Made by a program: the position numbers and the translations under genes. From positions 186,001 to 250,000 of the forward strand of contig NZ_LGEC01000016.1 in NCBI RefSeq assembly GCF_001279585.1: DNA of 64,000 bases, written 5' to 3'. The notes under the pieces are model-generated. The model was not told the origin of the DNA and did no database searches. It saw nothing but the letters and a program-made list of their open reading frames with translations. Origin of the DNA: Nocardiopsis sp. NRRL B-16309 (GTDB lineage Bacteria > Actinomycetota > Actinomycetes > Streptosporangiales > Streptosporangiaceae). How positions within the stretch are numbered: the stretch's first letter is position 1; each line of letters begins with the position of its first letter. Positions 16,785 through 24,242 of the stretch are shown one piece after another.

Positions 16785-18221
16785 CTACGAGTCGCGCGCT
16801 CCGCACCAGCGGCGCACCTCGGTGCTCCACAGGGCGATGTTGGCCGTGATGGCGAGCATCGCGGAGAGGAAGCCGGCCAGCATGAGGGGCGTGTCCGCGA
16901 ACTGGGCGGCCAGGCGCAGCGCGTGGGCGGCCCCGAGCAACGCGATCCCGGCGAGGACGCGGGCCGTCCACCACGGCGCGGGCACGGCCCGGCGCACGGG
17001 GATCGCCGTCCCGGCCAGGGCCGCGCCCACGATGGCCGCGCCGACGACCAGGGTCCACATGGGCGTCTGGAAGCGGTCCGGCACACCGGCGTCCAGCACG
17101 GCCCACACCAGGTAGGCCTGGAGCGCGCCCACCGGAAGCGCGGCGAGGAGCACACCGGCGGTCTGCCGCACGTCCGCGGGCGGTCGCTGACCGGCGCGGC
17201 GCGAGGTGAAGAGCCGCCGGACGTCGACCCGGGGCAGCGAGGTGACCACCCGCCGGGCGTCGACGCGGGGCAGCGAGGTGAGGCGGGCCGGGATCCGGAT
17301 CGGGACGCGTCGGCCGCCGTCGGCGGACCGGGGCTCGTCCGTCCGGTCGGCGTCGCCGCGGGCGTCAGCGGTCCCGGAGGGGTCGGCCTCCTCGGGGGTG
17401 TCGGCTGTCTCGGAGGTGTCAGCCGCCCCGGACGTGTCGGCTTTCCCAGGCTCGTCAGCCGTCCCGGACGTGTCAGCCGTTTCAGCTGCCTCAGCCGACC
17501 CAGCCGCCTCGGGCTTCCCGGACTCGTCGGCCTTCTCCGCCCTGTCGGACGTCTCGGACGCCCCAGGCTCGTCGGCCTTCTCCGCCCTGTCGGACGTCTC
17601 GGACGCCCCAGGCTCGTCGGCCTTCTCCGCCCTGTCGGACGTCTCGGACGCCCCGGGCTCGTCGGCCTTCTCCGCTCCGTCGGCTGTCTCGGGGGTGTCA
17701 GCCGCCCCGGACGTCTCAGCCGTCTCAGAAGTGTCGGCCGTCCCGGCCGTGTCAGGCTTCTCGGACGTGTCGGCACTCGCAGACTTGTCGGTCGACTCGG
17801 ACTTCTCGTCGTCGGCACCGTCAGCCGACCCAGCCGTCTCGGCTGTCTCGGAAGCGTCAGCCGCCCCGGACATGTCAGCCGTCTCGGACGTGTCGGCTTT
17901 CCCAGGCTCGTCAGCCGACTCGGAGGTGTCAGCCGCCCCGGACGTCTCAGCCGTCTCAGGCTGTTCGGACTCGTCCATTGTCTCGGCCGCCTCGGGGGTG
18001 TCCCCCTTCTCGGGCTTCTCGTCGTCGGCGCCGTCAGCCGTCTCGGCTGCCTCGGTCGACTCAGCGGTCTCGGGCTTCTCGCCCTCCTCTTTCCTGTCGG
18101 CCGTCCCGGACGTGTCGGCCTGCGGTGCGCTGTCGGCGTTCTCGGTGTTCTCGGGCTTCTCGGACGTGTCGGTCTGTACCTCCGCGGGGGCCGTGGCGGG
18201 GGACGAAACGGTATCTTGCAT
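16785..18221 (-). CDS. Membrane protein with long Ala/Asp/Glu/Thr repeat domain (DUF2637-like region uncertain)
   Basis: A 478-residue protein in two parts. Residues 1 to about 310 are low-complexity ETADTSEAADxx-type repeats, acidic and presumably unstructured, including near-perfect 15-residue tandem units (SDRAEKADEPGASET). The C-terminal part begins with a basic juxtamembrane segment (RRVPIRIPARLTSLPRVDAR) and has four predicted transmembrane helices (e.g. VLLAALPVGALQAYLVWAVL and LAGFLSAMLAITANIALW). No catalytic motif is seen. The four-helix region is reminiscent of small actinobacterial membrane domains such as DUF2637, which I cannot confirm. Start ATG at 18221 gives MQDTVSSPAT; a longer in-frame reading upstream overlaps gntK. 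Repeat copy number is likely to vary between strains. Confidence 0.72.
   Translation of the reverse strand: MQDTVSSPATAPAEVQTDTSEKPENTENADSAPQADTSGTADRKEEGEKPETAESTEAAETADGADDEKPEKGDTPEAAETMDESEQPETAETSGAADTSESADEPGKADTSETADMSGAADASETAETAGSADGADDEKSESTDKSASADTSEKPDTAGTADTSETAETSGAADTPETADGAEKADEPGASETSDRAEKADEPGASETSDRAEKADEPGASETSDRAEKADESGKPEAAGSAEAAETADTSGTADEPGKADTSGAADTSETADTPEEADPSGTADARGDADRTDEPRSADGGRRVPIRIPARLTSLPRVDARRVVTSLPRVDVRRLFTSRRAGQRPPADVRQTAGVLLAALPVGALQAYLVWAVLDAGVPDRFQTPMWTLVVGAAIVGAALAGTAIPVRRAVPAPWWTARVLAGIALLGAAHALRLAAQFADTPLMLAGFLSAMLAITANIALWSTEVRRWCGARDS
17523..17657. repeat. 45-bp tandem repeat, three copies, inside a gene
   Basis: Three consecutive 45-bp units (17523-17567, 17568-17612, 17613-17657), nearly identical, with a partial fourth copy after them. 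Each encodes 15 residues of the repeat domain. The near identity at DNA level suggests recent slippage or recombination. Confidence 0.85.
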
Positions 18222-18322
18222 GCCGACCAGGGTCGCGTGTCGACCGCGCTCACACAAGTCGCCCACCACGGCACATGCGTAACAAAAACGTTCCACCGCC
18301 CGGCCGTCGTCATCGCCGGTGA

Positions 18323-18838
18323 TCAGGTGAAGGTCGACCCCAGCCGCTGCTCGACGTACCCCAGGGACCGCTCGACCAAGGTGTCCACGTCCAGCCGCAC
18401 GTCGAACACCGCGCCCTCCTCGTCGGGCTCCAACGGCTCCAGGGTGTCCAGTTGCGAGCGCAGCAGCGCGGGCGGCATGAAGTGGTCGGCGCGGGCGGCG
18501 ATGCGGTCGATGATCACCTCCTCGGGTCCGTCCATGTGCAGGAAGTGCACACCGGGAGCGCCGCCGCGCAGGACGTCGCGGTAGTCGCGCCGGAGCGCGG
18601 AGCAGGCCATGACCGAGTGCTCCCCGCGGGCGTCGTGCGCGGCGATCCACCCGGCCAGCTCGCGCAGCCACGGCCAGCGGTCCTCGTCGGTCAGCGGCAC
18701 GCCCTCCGACATCTTGTCGATGTTGGCCGGGGGGTGGAACGCGTCCGCCTCGGCGAAGGGCAGGCCGAGCCGCGCGGCCACGTTCTGGGCCACGGTCGTC
18801 TTTCCGCTGCCCGCGACGCCCATGAAGACAAAGTGCAT
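18323..18838 (-). CDS. gntK: Gluconokinase
   Basis: A 171-residue kinase of the GntK/shikimate-kinase-like P-loop family. The P-loop GVAGSGKT is at residues 7-14. Characteristic gluconokinase blocks follow: FAEADAFHPPANIDKMSEG, PLTDEDRWPWL, CSALRRDYRDVLR and HFMPPALLRSQLDTLEP. It phosphorylates D-gluconate with ATP to 6-phosphogluconate, feeding the pentose phosphate pathway. Start ATG at 18838 has GGAGAGA upstream; the in-frame extension before it lacks family similarity. It is divergent from gntR and next to gntP, forming a gluconate uptake and use locus. Confidence 0.93.
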   Translation of the reverse strand: MHFVFMGVAGSGKTTVAQNVAARLGLPFAEADAFHPPANIDKMSEGVPLTDEDRWPWLRELAGWIAAHDARGEHSVMACSALRRDYRDVLRGGAPGVHFLHMDGPEEVIIDRIAARADHFMPPALLRSQLDTLEPLEPDEEGAVFDVRLDVDTLVERSLGYVEQRLGSTFT

Positions 18839-18883
18839 GGTCTCTCCGTGTCGTGGGCCCGCACGTGTGTCGGCGGCGGGCAC

Positions 18884-18900
18884 CACTAATAGTGATATCA
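18884..18900. promoter_or_regulatory. Candidate GntR operator between gntK and gntR
   Basis: CACTA-A-TAGTG (18884-18894) is a perfect palindrome. It overlaps TAGTGATATCA (18890-18900), which fits the FadR-subfamily consensus TNGTNNNACNA with one mismatch. Compare the exact match upstream of gntP. Confidence 0.5.
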
Positions 18901-18975
18901 ATCTTTCGGGCTAGGCTTCAGGCTGACCGCTGGCCGGAATCGGTCGAGGACGGAGCCGACAGGAGCACGGGAACG

Positions 18976-19704
18976 ATGGCGACAGACCACCGCACGCTGC
19001 ACAACCGGGTGCTGGCGGTGCTCGGGCCCGCCATCGCCGGGGACGAGTACGCCGCGGGCCACACGTTCACCCTCCAGGGGCTGGAGCAGGACTTCGGTGT
19101 CTCCCGGACGGTGGCGCGCGAGGCCGTCCGTGTCCTGGAGTCGATGCGGCTCGTGGTCAGCCGCCCCCGCACCGGTATCCGGGTGCGGCCCCGCCGTGAG
19201 TGGAACATCTTCGACCCCCAGCTGATCCGCTGGCGGCTGGCCGGCGAGGGCCGGATGGTCCAGCTGCGCTCCCTCAACGAGCTGCGTGCCGCCGTGGAAC
19301 CGGCGGCGGCCGCCCTCTCCGCCCGCCACGGCGATGCCGAGGAGCGGGCCCGGCTGGCCGTGGTGGCCGAGCAGATGGCCGCGACGGGCCGCGCGGGCGA
19401 CCTGGAGACCTTCCTCGAACTGGACATCGCCTTCCACCGCAGCATTCTCGAACTGTCCGGGAACGAGATGTTCGCCGGACTGGCCCAGGTGGTCGCCGAG
19501 GTGCTGGTCGGCCGGACCTCCTACCACCTGATGCCGCTCACGCCGCGCCCCGAGGCGCTGCGCCTGCACCTGGCGGTGGCACAGGCCATCCGGGACGGGC
19601 TCCCGGACGTCGCGGAGGCCGCGATGCGCTCCATCGTCACGGAGGTCTCCACCGCACTGGAGGACGACACGCCATCCGAGCCGGACGACGCGCCGTCCTC
19701 CTGA
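18976..19704 (+). CDS. gntR: GntR-family regulator, FadR subfamily (gluconate locus)
   Basis: A 242-residue regulator. The N-terminal winged helix-turn-helix spans about residues 8-75 (FTLQGLEQDFGVSRTVAREAV, ending at RPRTGIRVRPR). The C-terminal all-helical FCD ligand domain spans about 95-225, with metal-binding-type residues around ELDIAFHRSILELSGN and PEALRLHLAVAQAI. It most likely represses gntK and gntP and is released by gluconate or a phosphorylated derivative; this is inferred from position. Start ATG 18976 has AGGAG about 10 nt upstream. It ends 15 bp from the convergent gntP gene. Confidence 0.88.
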   Translation: MATDHRTLHNRVLAVLGPAIAGDEYAAGHTFTLQGLEQDFGVSRTVAREAVRVLESMRLVVSRPRTGIRVRPRREWNIFDPQLIRWRLAGEGRMVQLRSLNELRAAVEPAAAALSARHGDAEERARLAVVAEQMAATGRAGDLETFLELDIAFHRSILELSGNEMFAGLAQVVAEVLVGRTSYHLMPLTPRPEALRLHLAVAQAIRDGLPDVAEAAMRSIVTEVSTALEDDTPSEPDDAPSS

Positions 19705-19719
19705 GCGGGGATCCGGCCC

Positions 19720-21096
19720 CTAGACGACCAGGCTGAGGCCGAAGGCCAGGCCGAAGCCGACGAAACCGATGAGCGTCTCCATGACGGTCCAGGTCTTCAG
19801 CGTGGTCTTGACGTCCATGTTGAGGAAGCGGCCGACCAGCCAGAAGCCCGAGTCGTTGACGTGCGAGAACGCGGTGGCGCCACAGGCGATGGCCACGACG
19901 ACCAGCGCCAGGTCGATCGAGGACAGCCCGGTGTCGGCGTGCACGGCCGGGGCGATAAGGCCGGCGGCGGTGGTCAGGGCGACGGTCGCCGACCCCTGGG
20001 CCACGCGCAGGGCCAGGGCGATGACGAAGGCCGCGACGATCACGGGCAGGCCGGTGGACTCCAGGGTCCCGGCGAGCGCCTCGCCGATACCGCTGGTGCG
20101 CAGGACGCCGCCGAACATGCCGCCCGCGCCGGTGATGAGGATGATGGCGCACACGGGGCCGAGCGCGCCCCCGACGATCTCCTCCACGCGGGCCCGGCTG
20201 AAGCGCCCGTTGCTCAGCACGACCATGGCCGCGAGCAGCGTGACCAGCAGCGCGATGGGCGTCTGGCCCAGCAGCATGAGGACCTGGACCCACAGGGCGT
20301 CCTCGGCGATGTTGCCGGTGGCGACGAGGGTGGCGGTGCCGGTGTTGCCGAAGATCAGCAGCATCGGCAGCAGCAGGAGGCCGAGAACGGTGGCCAGGTG
20401 CGGCGGGTTCTCGTGCTTGACCGTGCCGTCGGACAGGATGTCGTCGGGCACGGGGAGCTCGAACCGCTTGCCCGCCCACAGGCCGAACAGGTAGCTGGAC
20501 ACGTACCAGGTCGGGATGGCCAGGACCAGGCCGACCAGCAGGGTCAGGCCCATGTCGGCGCCGACCTCCACGGCGGCCGTGACCGGCCCGGGGTGCGGCG
20601 GCACGAACGCGTGCATGACCGCGAACGCACCGGCCGTGGGCAGGGCGTACGTGATCACGGACCCGCCCACGCGGCGGGCGACGCTGAAGACGATCGGCAG
20701 CATGACGATGAGGCCGACGTCGAAGAAGATCGGGAAGCCGAAGAGCAGCGAGGCCACGCCGAGGGCCAGCGGCGCCCGCTTCTCACCGAAGAGCCTGATC
20801 AGGGCGCCCGCCAGGACGGCGGCACCACCGGTGATCTCCAGCAGGCGGCCGATCATGACGCCCAGGCCGACCAGGAGGGCGACGTTGGCGAGGGTGCCGC
20901 CGAACCCGTCCAGGAGGGTGGGCACCACCCCGGAGACCGGGATGCCGGCGGCGAGTGCGGTCAGCACGCTGACCAGGACGAGCGCGACGAACGCGTGCAG
21001 TCGGAAACGGATGATCAACAGCAGCAGGAGCGCGATGGCGCCCGCCGCGATCCCGAGGAGGGGACCCGTGCCGTAGACGGGCTCGAAGTTCTCCAC
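19720..21096 (-). CDS. gntP: Gluconate permease, GntP family
   Basis: A 458-residue membrane transporter of the GntP (gluconate:H+ symporter) family, with about 12-14 hydrophobic segments. Recognisable blocks: GFPIFFDVGLIVMLPIVF, HAFVPPHPGPVTAA, GQTPIALL and the late SHVNDSGFWLVGRFL, all typical of GntP. It imports gluconate across the cytoplasmic membrane for GntK. Start is GTG at 21096, preceded by GGAAGG; the longer in-frame N-terminus would be hydrophilic and unlike the family. A FadR-type operator lies 78-92 nt upstream, so control by the adjacent GntR is likely. Confidence 0.92.
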   Translation of the reverse strand: MENFEPVYGTGPLLGIAAGAIALLLLLIIRFRLHAFVALVLVSVLTALAAGIPVSGVVPTLLDGFGGTLANVALLVGLGVMIGRLLEITGGAAVLAGALIRLFGEKRAPLALGVASLLFGFPIFFDVGLIVMLPIVFSVARRVGGSVITYALPTAGAFAVMHAFVPPHPGPVTAAVEVGADMGLTLLVGLVLAIPTWYVSSYLFGLWAGKRFELPVPDDILSDGTVKHENPPHLATVLGLLLLPMLLIFGNTGTATLVATGNIAEDALWVQVLMLLGQTPIALLVTLLAAMVVLSNGRFSRARVEEIVGGALGPVCAIILITGAGGMFGGVLRTSGIGEALAGTLESTGLPVIVAAFVIALALRVAQGSATVALTTAAGLIAPAVHADTGLSSIDLALVVVAIACGATAFSHVNDSGFWLVGRFLNMDVKTTLKTWTVMETLIGFVGFGLAFGLSLVV

Positions 21097-21173
21097 GACG
21101 GAGCCTTCCAGTGGACGGTGGTGCGGTGGCCGCCGCGTTAACGGCTCTGACCCACGCTGAAACGGACGTCGGC

Positions 21174-21188
21174 AATGGTAATACCATT
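21174..21188. promoter_or_regulatory. FadR-type operator upstream of gntP
   Basis: AATGGTA-A-TACCATT, a perfect 7-bp inverted repeat. Its core TGGTAATACCA matches the FadR-subfamily GntR consensus TNGTNNNACNA exactly. Confidence 0.65.
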
Positions 21189-21280
21189 TGTGAGCTTCTG
21201 TGAACCCGGGCGTTCGCATCTGTTACTCCGCTGAGACCCGCGTCACCCACCAGCCCCGCCCCACAGGCGTTCCCACACGT

Positions 21281-21312
21281 CGGGCCCCGGGGAGGAACCT
21301 CCCCGGGGCCCG
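21281..21312. terminator. Strong terminator after the caspase-like fragment
   Basis: Perfect 15-bp arms (CGGGCCCCGGGGAGG / CCTCCCCGGGGCCCG) with a 2-nt centre, 37 nt downstream of the stop at 21349 on the minus strand. Confidence 0.75.
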
Positions 21313-21348
21313 GTCACGACGGTTCTCTCCGTCGGCTCTCTGTCGGCC

Positions 21349-21822
21349 TCAGCCCGCCAGGGCCGCGGCCACCGCCTGGCCGACCTCCTCGGACGTGAGG
21401 TGGGGCGCGGCGTCGTGGGCCTTGGGCCCGTTGTCCACGGGCACGTCGTCGATCCCGCCGAACAGCGGTTCGAGCTCCTTGGGACCGGCGAAACAAAGGA
21501 CGACCACATCCTCGTCGTTGAGGTCCACGTCCGCGACCCAGCGCCTGATCTTCTCGCGAATGTCGTTCGCGCTCTCGTATCCGCCCATGCCCTCCGAAAC
21601 GGGCTCGTGGTCGAATGCGGGGAACAGGTCCCGGACGGCGCGAACCTCCGCGCCGACCCGGCCCAACTGCTGCTCCTCAGGGAGGTTCCGGCACCTGGAG
21701 ACGCCGGTGGCGAGGAAGAAGCGACGACCGGCCCCACTCGGCAAGGGGGCCAAGCTCTCCGGTTTTCGCCGTGGGGGTAATTGTCTTTGCGCGTCGCCCG
21801 AAAAGGAACGGATAGCCGACAC
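21349..21822 (-). CDS. Truncated caspase-like (peptidase C14) protein, probably inactive
   Basis: A 157-residue reading frame. Residues about 30-120 resemble the first half of a bacterial caspase-like domain: RRFFLATGVSRCRNLP, then DIREKIRRWVADVDLNDEDV and VVVLCFAGPKEL. In active members the strand ends in YSGHG with the catalytic His; here the equivalent is FAGPKE, and the second half with the catalytic Cys is missing. The C-terminal part (VDNGPKAHDAAPHLTSEEVG) resembles no caspase segment I know. It may be a pseudogene or a stand-alone degenerate module. Codon bias is weaker between 21540 and 21830 than in neighbours. The GTG at 21822 is an uncertain start. It has its own strong terminator. 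Confidence 0.5.
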   Translation of the reverse strand: MSAIRSFSGDAQRQLPPRRKPESLAPLPSGAGRRFFLATGVSRCRNLPEEQQLGRVGAEVRAVRDLFPAFDHEPVSEGMGGYESANDIREKIRRWVADVDLNDEDVVVLCFAGPKELEPLFGGIDDVPVDNGPKAHDAAPHLTSEEVGQAVAAALAG

Positions 21823-21908
21823 TCATCTCATTATGCCTACACGCTTCCCAGCTCTCGGGAATCATGTTCTCCCCGCGCATTCCCTCGGTGGCCGCCCACA
21901 CGCACCAC

Positions 21909-21943
21909 TTGACAGCATGTTGTCGTTTTGACAGGATGTTGTC
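21909..21943 (+). promoter_or_regulatory. Direct-repeat operator/promoter of the DJ-1-MarR operon
   Basis: Two 16-bp direct repeats, TTGACAGCATGTTGTC (21909-21924) and TTGACAGGATGTTGTC (21928-21943), 19 bp apart. The first supplies a perfect -35 TTGACA. Seventeen nt later CAGGAT (21932-21937) could be the -10, followed by 6 nt and the ATG at 21944. Each repeat also holds an inverted GACA...TGTC. The MarR protein encoded downstream is the obvious candidate binder. Confidence 0.6.
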
Positions 21944-22576
21944 ATGAGCACAGAGAGCGCCATCACCGTCCACCTCGCCGTCTACGACGACCTCGCCGAC
22001 TGGGAGATCGGGCACGCGGTGTCCCAGATCCGTACCGGGGACTGGCAGCGCCAGCCCGGACGCTACGACGTCGTCACGGTCGGCCTCAGCGGCGCGCCGA
22101 TCACCACGATGGGCGGCCTCACGGTCCTGCCCGACATCACGCTCGCCGACCTCAAGCCCACCGCGAGCGCCATGCTGATCCTGCCGGGCGCCACCGGCTG
22201 GGACACCGACCCCGAGTCGCTGGCGCCCTTCGCCTCCGCCGCCGGGATCTTCCTCGACGCGGGCGTTCCGGTCGCCGCCATCTGCGGCGCCACCGCCGGG
22301 CTGGCGCGCGAGGGCCTGCTCGACCACCGGGACCACACCAGCGCGGTCCCGGAGTACCTCCAGGCCACCGGCTACTCCGGCGCGGGCCGCTACCGCCACG
22401 ACCTCGCCGTGACCGACGGCGACCTCATCACCGCCAACCCGACGGCGCCGGTCGAGTTCGCCCGCGAGATCTTCCTGCGCCTGGACCTGCACCAGCCCCG
22501 GATCGTCGACGCCTGGCACCGGTTGTTCGCCCAGCACGACGCCTCGGCGTACATGGTGCTCCAGGAGGAGGTGTGA
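21944..22576 (+). CDS. DJ-1/PfpI-family protein
   Basis: A 210-residue protein of the DJ-1/PfpI superfamily. It starts with the alpha/beta strand ITVHLAVYDDLADWEIGHA, has LILPGATGWD, and carries the conserved nucleophile Cys in the elbow AAICGATAGLA. Members act as glutamine-amidotransferase-like hydrolases, chaperones or stress proteins; the substrate here is not known. The gene is likely leaderless, starting directly after a direct-repeat promoter. Its stop overlaps the GTG of the MarR gene (GTGTGA), so both proteins are made together, a common arrangement for DJ-1/MarR pairs. Confidence 0.88.
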   Translation: MSTESAITVHLAVYDDLADWEIGHAVSQIRTGDWQRQPGRYDVVTVGLSGAPITTMGGLTVLPDITLADLKPTASAMLILPGATGWDTDPESLAPFASAAGIFLDAGVPVAAICGATAGLAREGLLDHRDHTSAVPEYLQATGYSGAGRYRHDLAVTDGDLITANPTAPVEFAREIFLRLDLHQPRIVDAWHRLFAQHDASAYMVLQEEV

Positions 22577-23034
22577 GCAGGGCACCCGCCACGTCCGACC
22601 ACGCCGCCCTGCTCAGCGGGACCGCGATGACCGTCTTCCGGCTCAACGGCCAGATCCTGGCCGTGGCCGAGGAGCTGGCCCGCGCGGGCGGGCTGACGGC
22701 CGCGCGGTGGCAGGTCCTGGGCGCGGTCCTGTCCGAGCCGCTGCCGGTCTCCGCCATCGCCCGACGGTTCGGCACCTCCCGGCAGAGCGTCCAGCGCATC
22801 GCCGACGTGCTGGTCGAGCAGGGGCTGTGCGAGTACCGGCCCAACCCGGCGCACAGCCGGGCCAAGCTGCTCAGACCCACCGACGCGGGGCTGGCCGCGG
22901 TGCGCAGGATCGGGCCCGACCACGCCCGGTTCGCCGAGGCGCTGGTGGCCGAGATGGGGACGGAGGAGGCCGAGGAGGCTCTGACGGCACTGCGCTCGCT
23001 CTCCCGGGCCCTGGACCGGGTCGCCGGGGACTGA
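22573..23034 (+). CDS. MarR-family transcriptional regulator
   Basis: A 153-residue winged-helix regulator. The recognition region is LPVSAIARRFGTSRQSVQRIADVLVEQGL, here named by its span near residues 57-85, followed by the wing PNPAHSRAKLLRPTDAG. N- and C-terminal helices provide dimerisation. It is translationally coupled to the DJ-1 gene by a 4-nt overlap with a GTG start. It probably autoregulates the operon through the direct repeats at 21909-21943. The inducer is unknown. Confidence 0.88.
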   Translation: MSRAPATSDHAALLSGTAMTVFRLNGQILAVAEELARAGGLTAARWQVLGAVLSEPLPVSAIARRFGTSRQSVQRIADVLVEQGLCEYRPNPAHSRAKLLRPTDAGLAAVRRIGPDHARFAEALVAEMGTEEAEEALTALRSLSRALDRVAGD

Positions 23035-23045
23035 CCCGCGCCGGT

Positions 23046-23051
23046 TATGTT
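23046..23051 (+). promoter_or_regulatory. -10-like box before threonine aldolase gene
   Basis: TATGTT, 30 nt before the ATG at 23082, could start a separate transcript for the aldolase gene downstream of marR. Confidence 0.35.
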
Positions 23052-23081
23052 CGGTGGGCAGCCCACGCGAAGGAGCCCGCC

Positions 23082-24092
23082 ATGATCGACCTGCGCTCGG
23101 ACACCGTCACCCGCCCCACCCCGGCCATGCGCCGGGCGATGGCCGAGGCCGAGGTCGGCGACGACGTGCTCGGCGAGGACCCCACGGTCCGCGAGCTGGA
23201 GGAGGAGACCGCCGCGCTGCTCGGCACGGAGGCGGCCCTGTACGTTCCCTCGGGACACATGGCCAACCAGCTCGGGCTGTACGTGTCCACACGCAGCGGC
23301 GACGAGGTGTGGGCGCACGAGCACCACCACCTCATCGGGGACGAGCAGGGCGCCTCGGCGGTGCTGTCGCGGGTCCAGCCCCGCACCTTCTCCGAGGGCG
23401 TGGCGCCCTCCGACGCGCGGCTGGAGTCCTGGTTCGCCGGTGCCCGCGAGGGCAACGTGCACCGGGCCGATCCCTCCCTGCTGTGGCTGGAGAACACCTT
23501 CACCGGCCGGGTGGTCCCGCTGGCGGAGCAGCACCGGGTGACCGCGTTCGCGCACCGCAACGGCATGCGCGCCCACCTGGACGGCGCCCGGCTGTGGAAC
23601 GCCGCCGCGGCCCTGGACGCCGCCCCGGCCGAGGTCGCCGACGGCTTCGACACGGTCTCGGTGTGCTTCTCGAAGGGACTGGGCGCGCCCGTGGGCTCCG
23701 CGCTGGCCGGTGACGCCGACGCGGTGCTGCGCGCCCGCCGGGGCCGCAAGCTGCTCGGGGCGGGGATGCGCCAGGCCGGGATCATCGCGGCCGGGGCGCT
23801 GTACGCGCTGCGCCACCACCGCGAGCGGGTCGTGGCCGACCACGAGCGCGCGGAGCTGCTGGCGGCCCGGATCGACGAGCTGCCCGGGCTGTCGGCCACG
23901 GCCGCCACCAACATGGTCCTGGTGGACACACCCGAGGGCCGGGCGGCCGAGTACATCGACGCCTTCAACGATCACGGGGTGGCCGCGCTGGGCCGCGGAT
24001 CGCGCATCCGTCTCGTGCTGCACCTGGACATCACCGACGGCGACGTCGCCGAGGCCGCGCAGGCGATCTCCAAGGCCGCCGCCCACCTGTGA
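23082..24092 (+). CDS. ltaE: Low-specificity L-threonine aldolase
   Basis: A 336-residue PLP enzyme of the beta-eliminating lyase fold. It opens with the canonical MIDLRSDTVTRPTPAMR and has GDDVLGEDPTVRELE, YVPSGHMANQ, HLDGARLWNAA and the PLP-lysine block SVCFSKGLGAPVGS. It cleaves L-threonine or L-allo-threonine to glycine and acetaldehyde in the cytoplasm. An AAGGAG lies 9 nt before the ATG. It follows marR by 47 nt with its own possible -10 box, so cotranscription is uncertain. Length is normal for the family. Confidence 0.92.
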   Translation: MIDLRSDTVTRPTPAMRRAMAEAEVGDDVLGEDPTVRELEEETAALLGTEAALYVPSGHMANQLGLYVSTRSGDEVWAHEHHHLIGDEQGASAVLSRVQPRTFSEGVAPSDARLESWFAGAREGNVHRADPSLLWLENTFTGRVVPLAEQHRVTAFAHRNGMRAHLDGARLWNAAAALDAAPAEVADGFDTVSVCFSKGLGAPVGSALAGDADAVLRARRGRKLLGAGMRQAGIIAAGALYALRHHRERVVADHERAELLAARIDELPGLSATAATNMVLVDTPEGRAAEYIDAFNDHGVAALGRGSRIRLVLHLDITDGDVAEAAQAISKAAAHL

Positions 24093-24211
24093 TCGCGCCA
24101 CCCGCCCAGGTCAGGCCGCAGGACCCGCGGCTACACTGTGCCGGTCCCGCACCCGTGTCCGTCGCCCGGGGGTGGTGCGCGTCACGACGCGTAGTAGCAT
24201 TCGGCGTATGA

Positions 24212-24224
24212 CATTGTCGTACTA
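24212..24224. promoter_or_regulatory. GylR-type motif upstream of gylR
   Basis: CATTGTCGTACTA, shared with one mismatch by the glpD promoter (28387-28399). It is flanked by an inverted TAGTA at 24192-24196. Likely autoregulatory site. Confidence 0.55.
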
Positions 24225-24242
24225 GAGAGTGGTAGCACCGCA

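Noticed and set aside
17523..17657. Regular 45-bp repeats that might suggest a CRISPR array
   Set aside because: The repeats are contiguous with no spacers and encode 15-residue units in frame within one protein.
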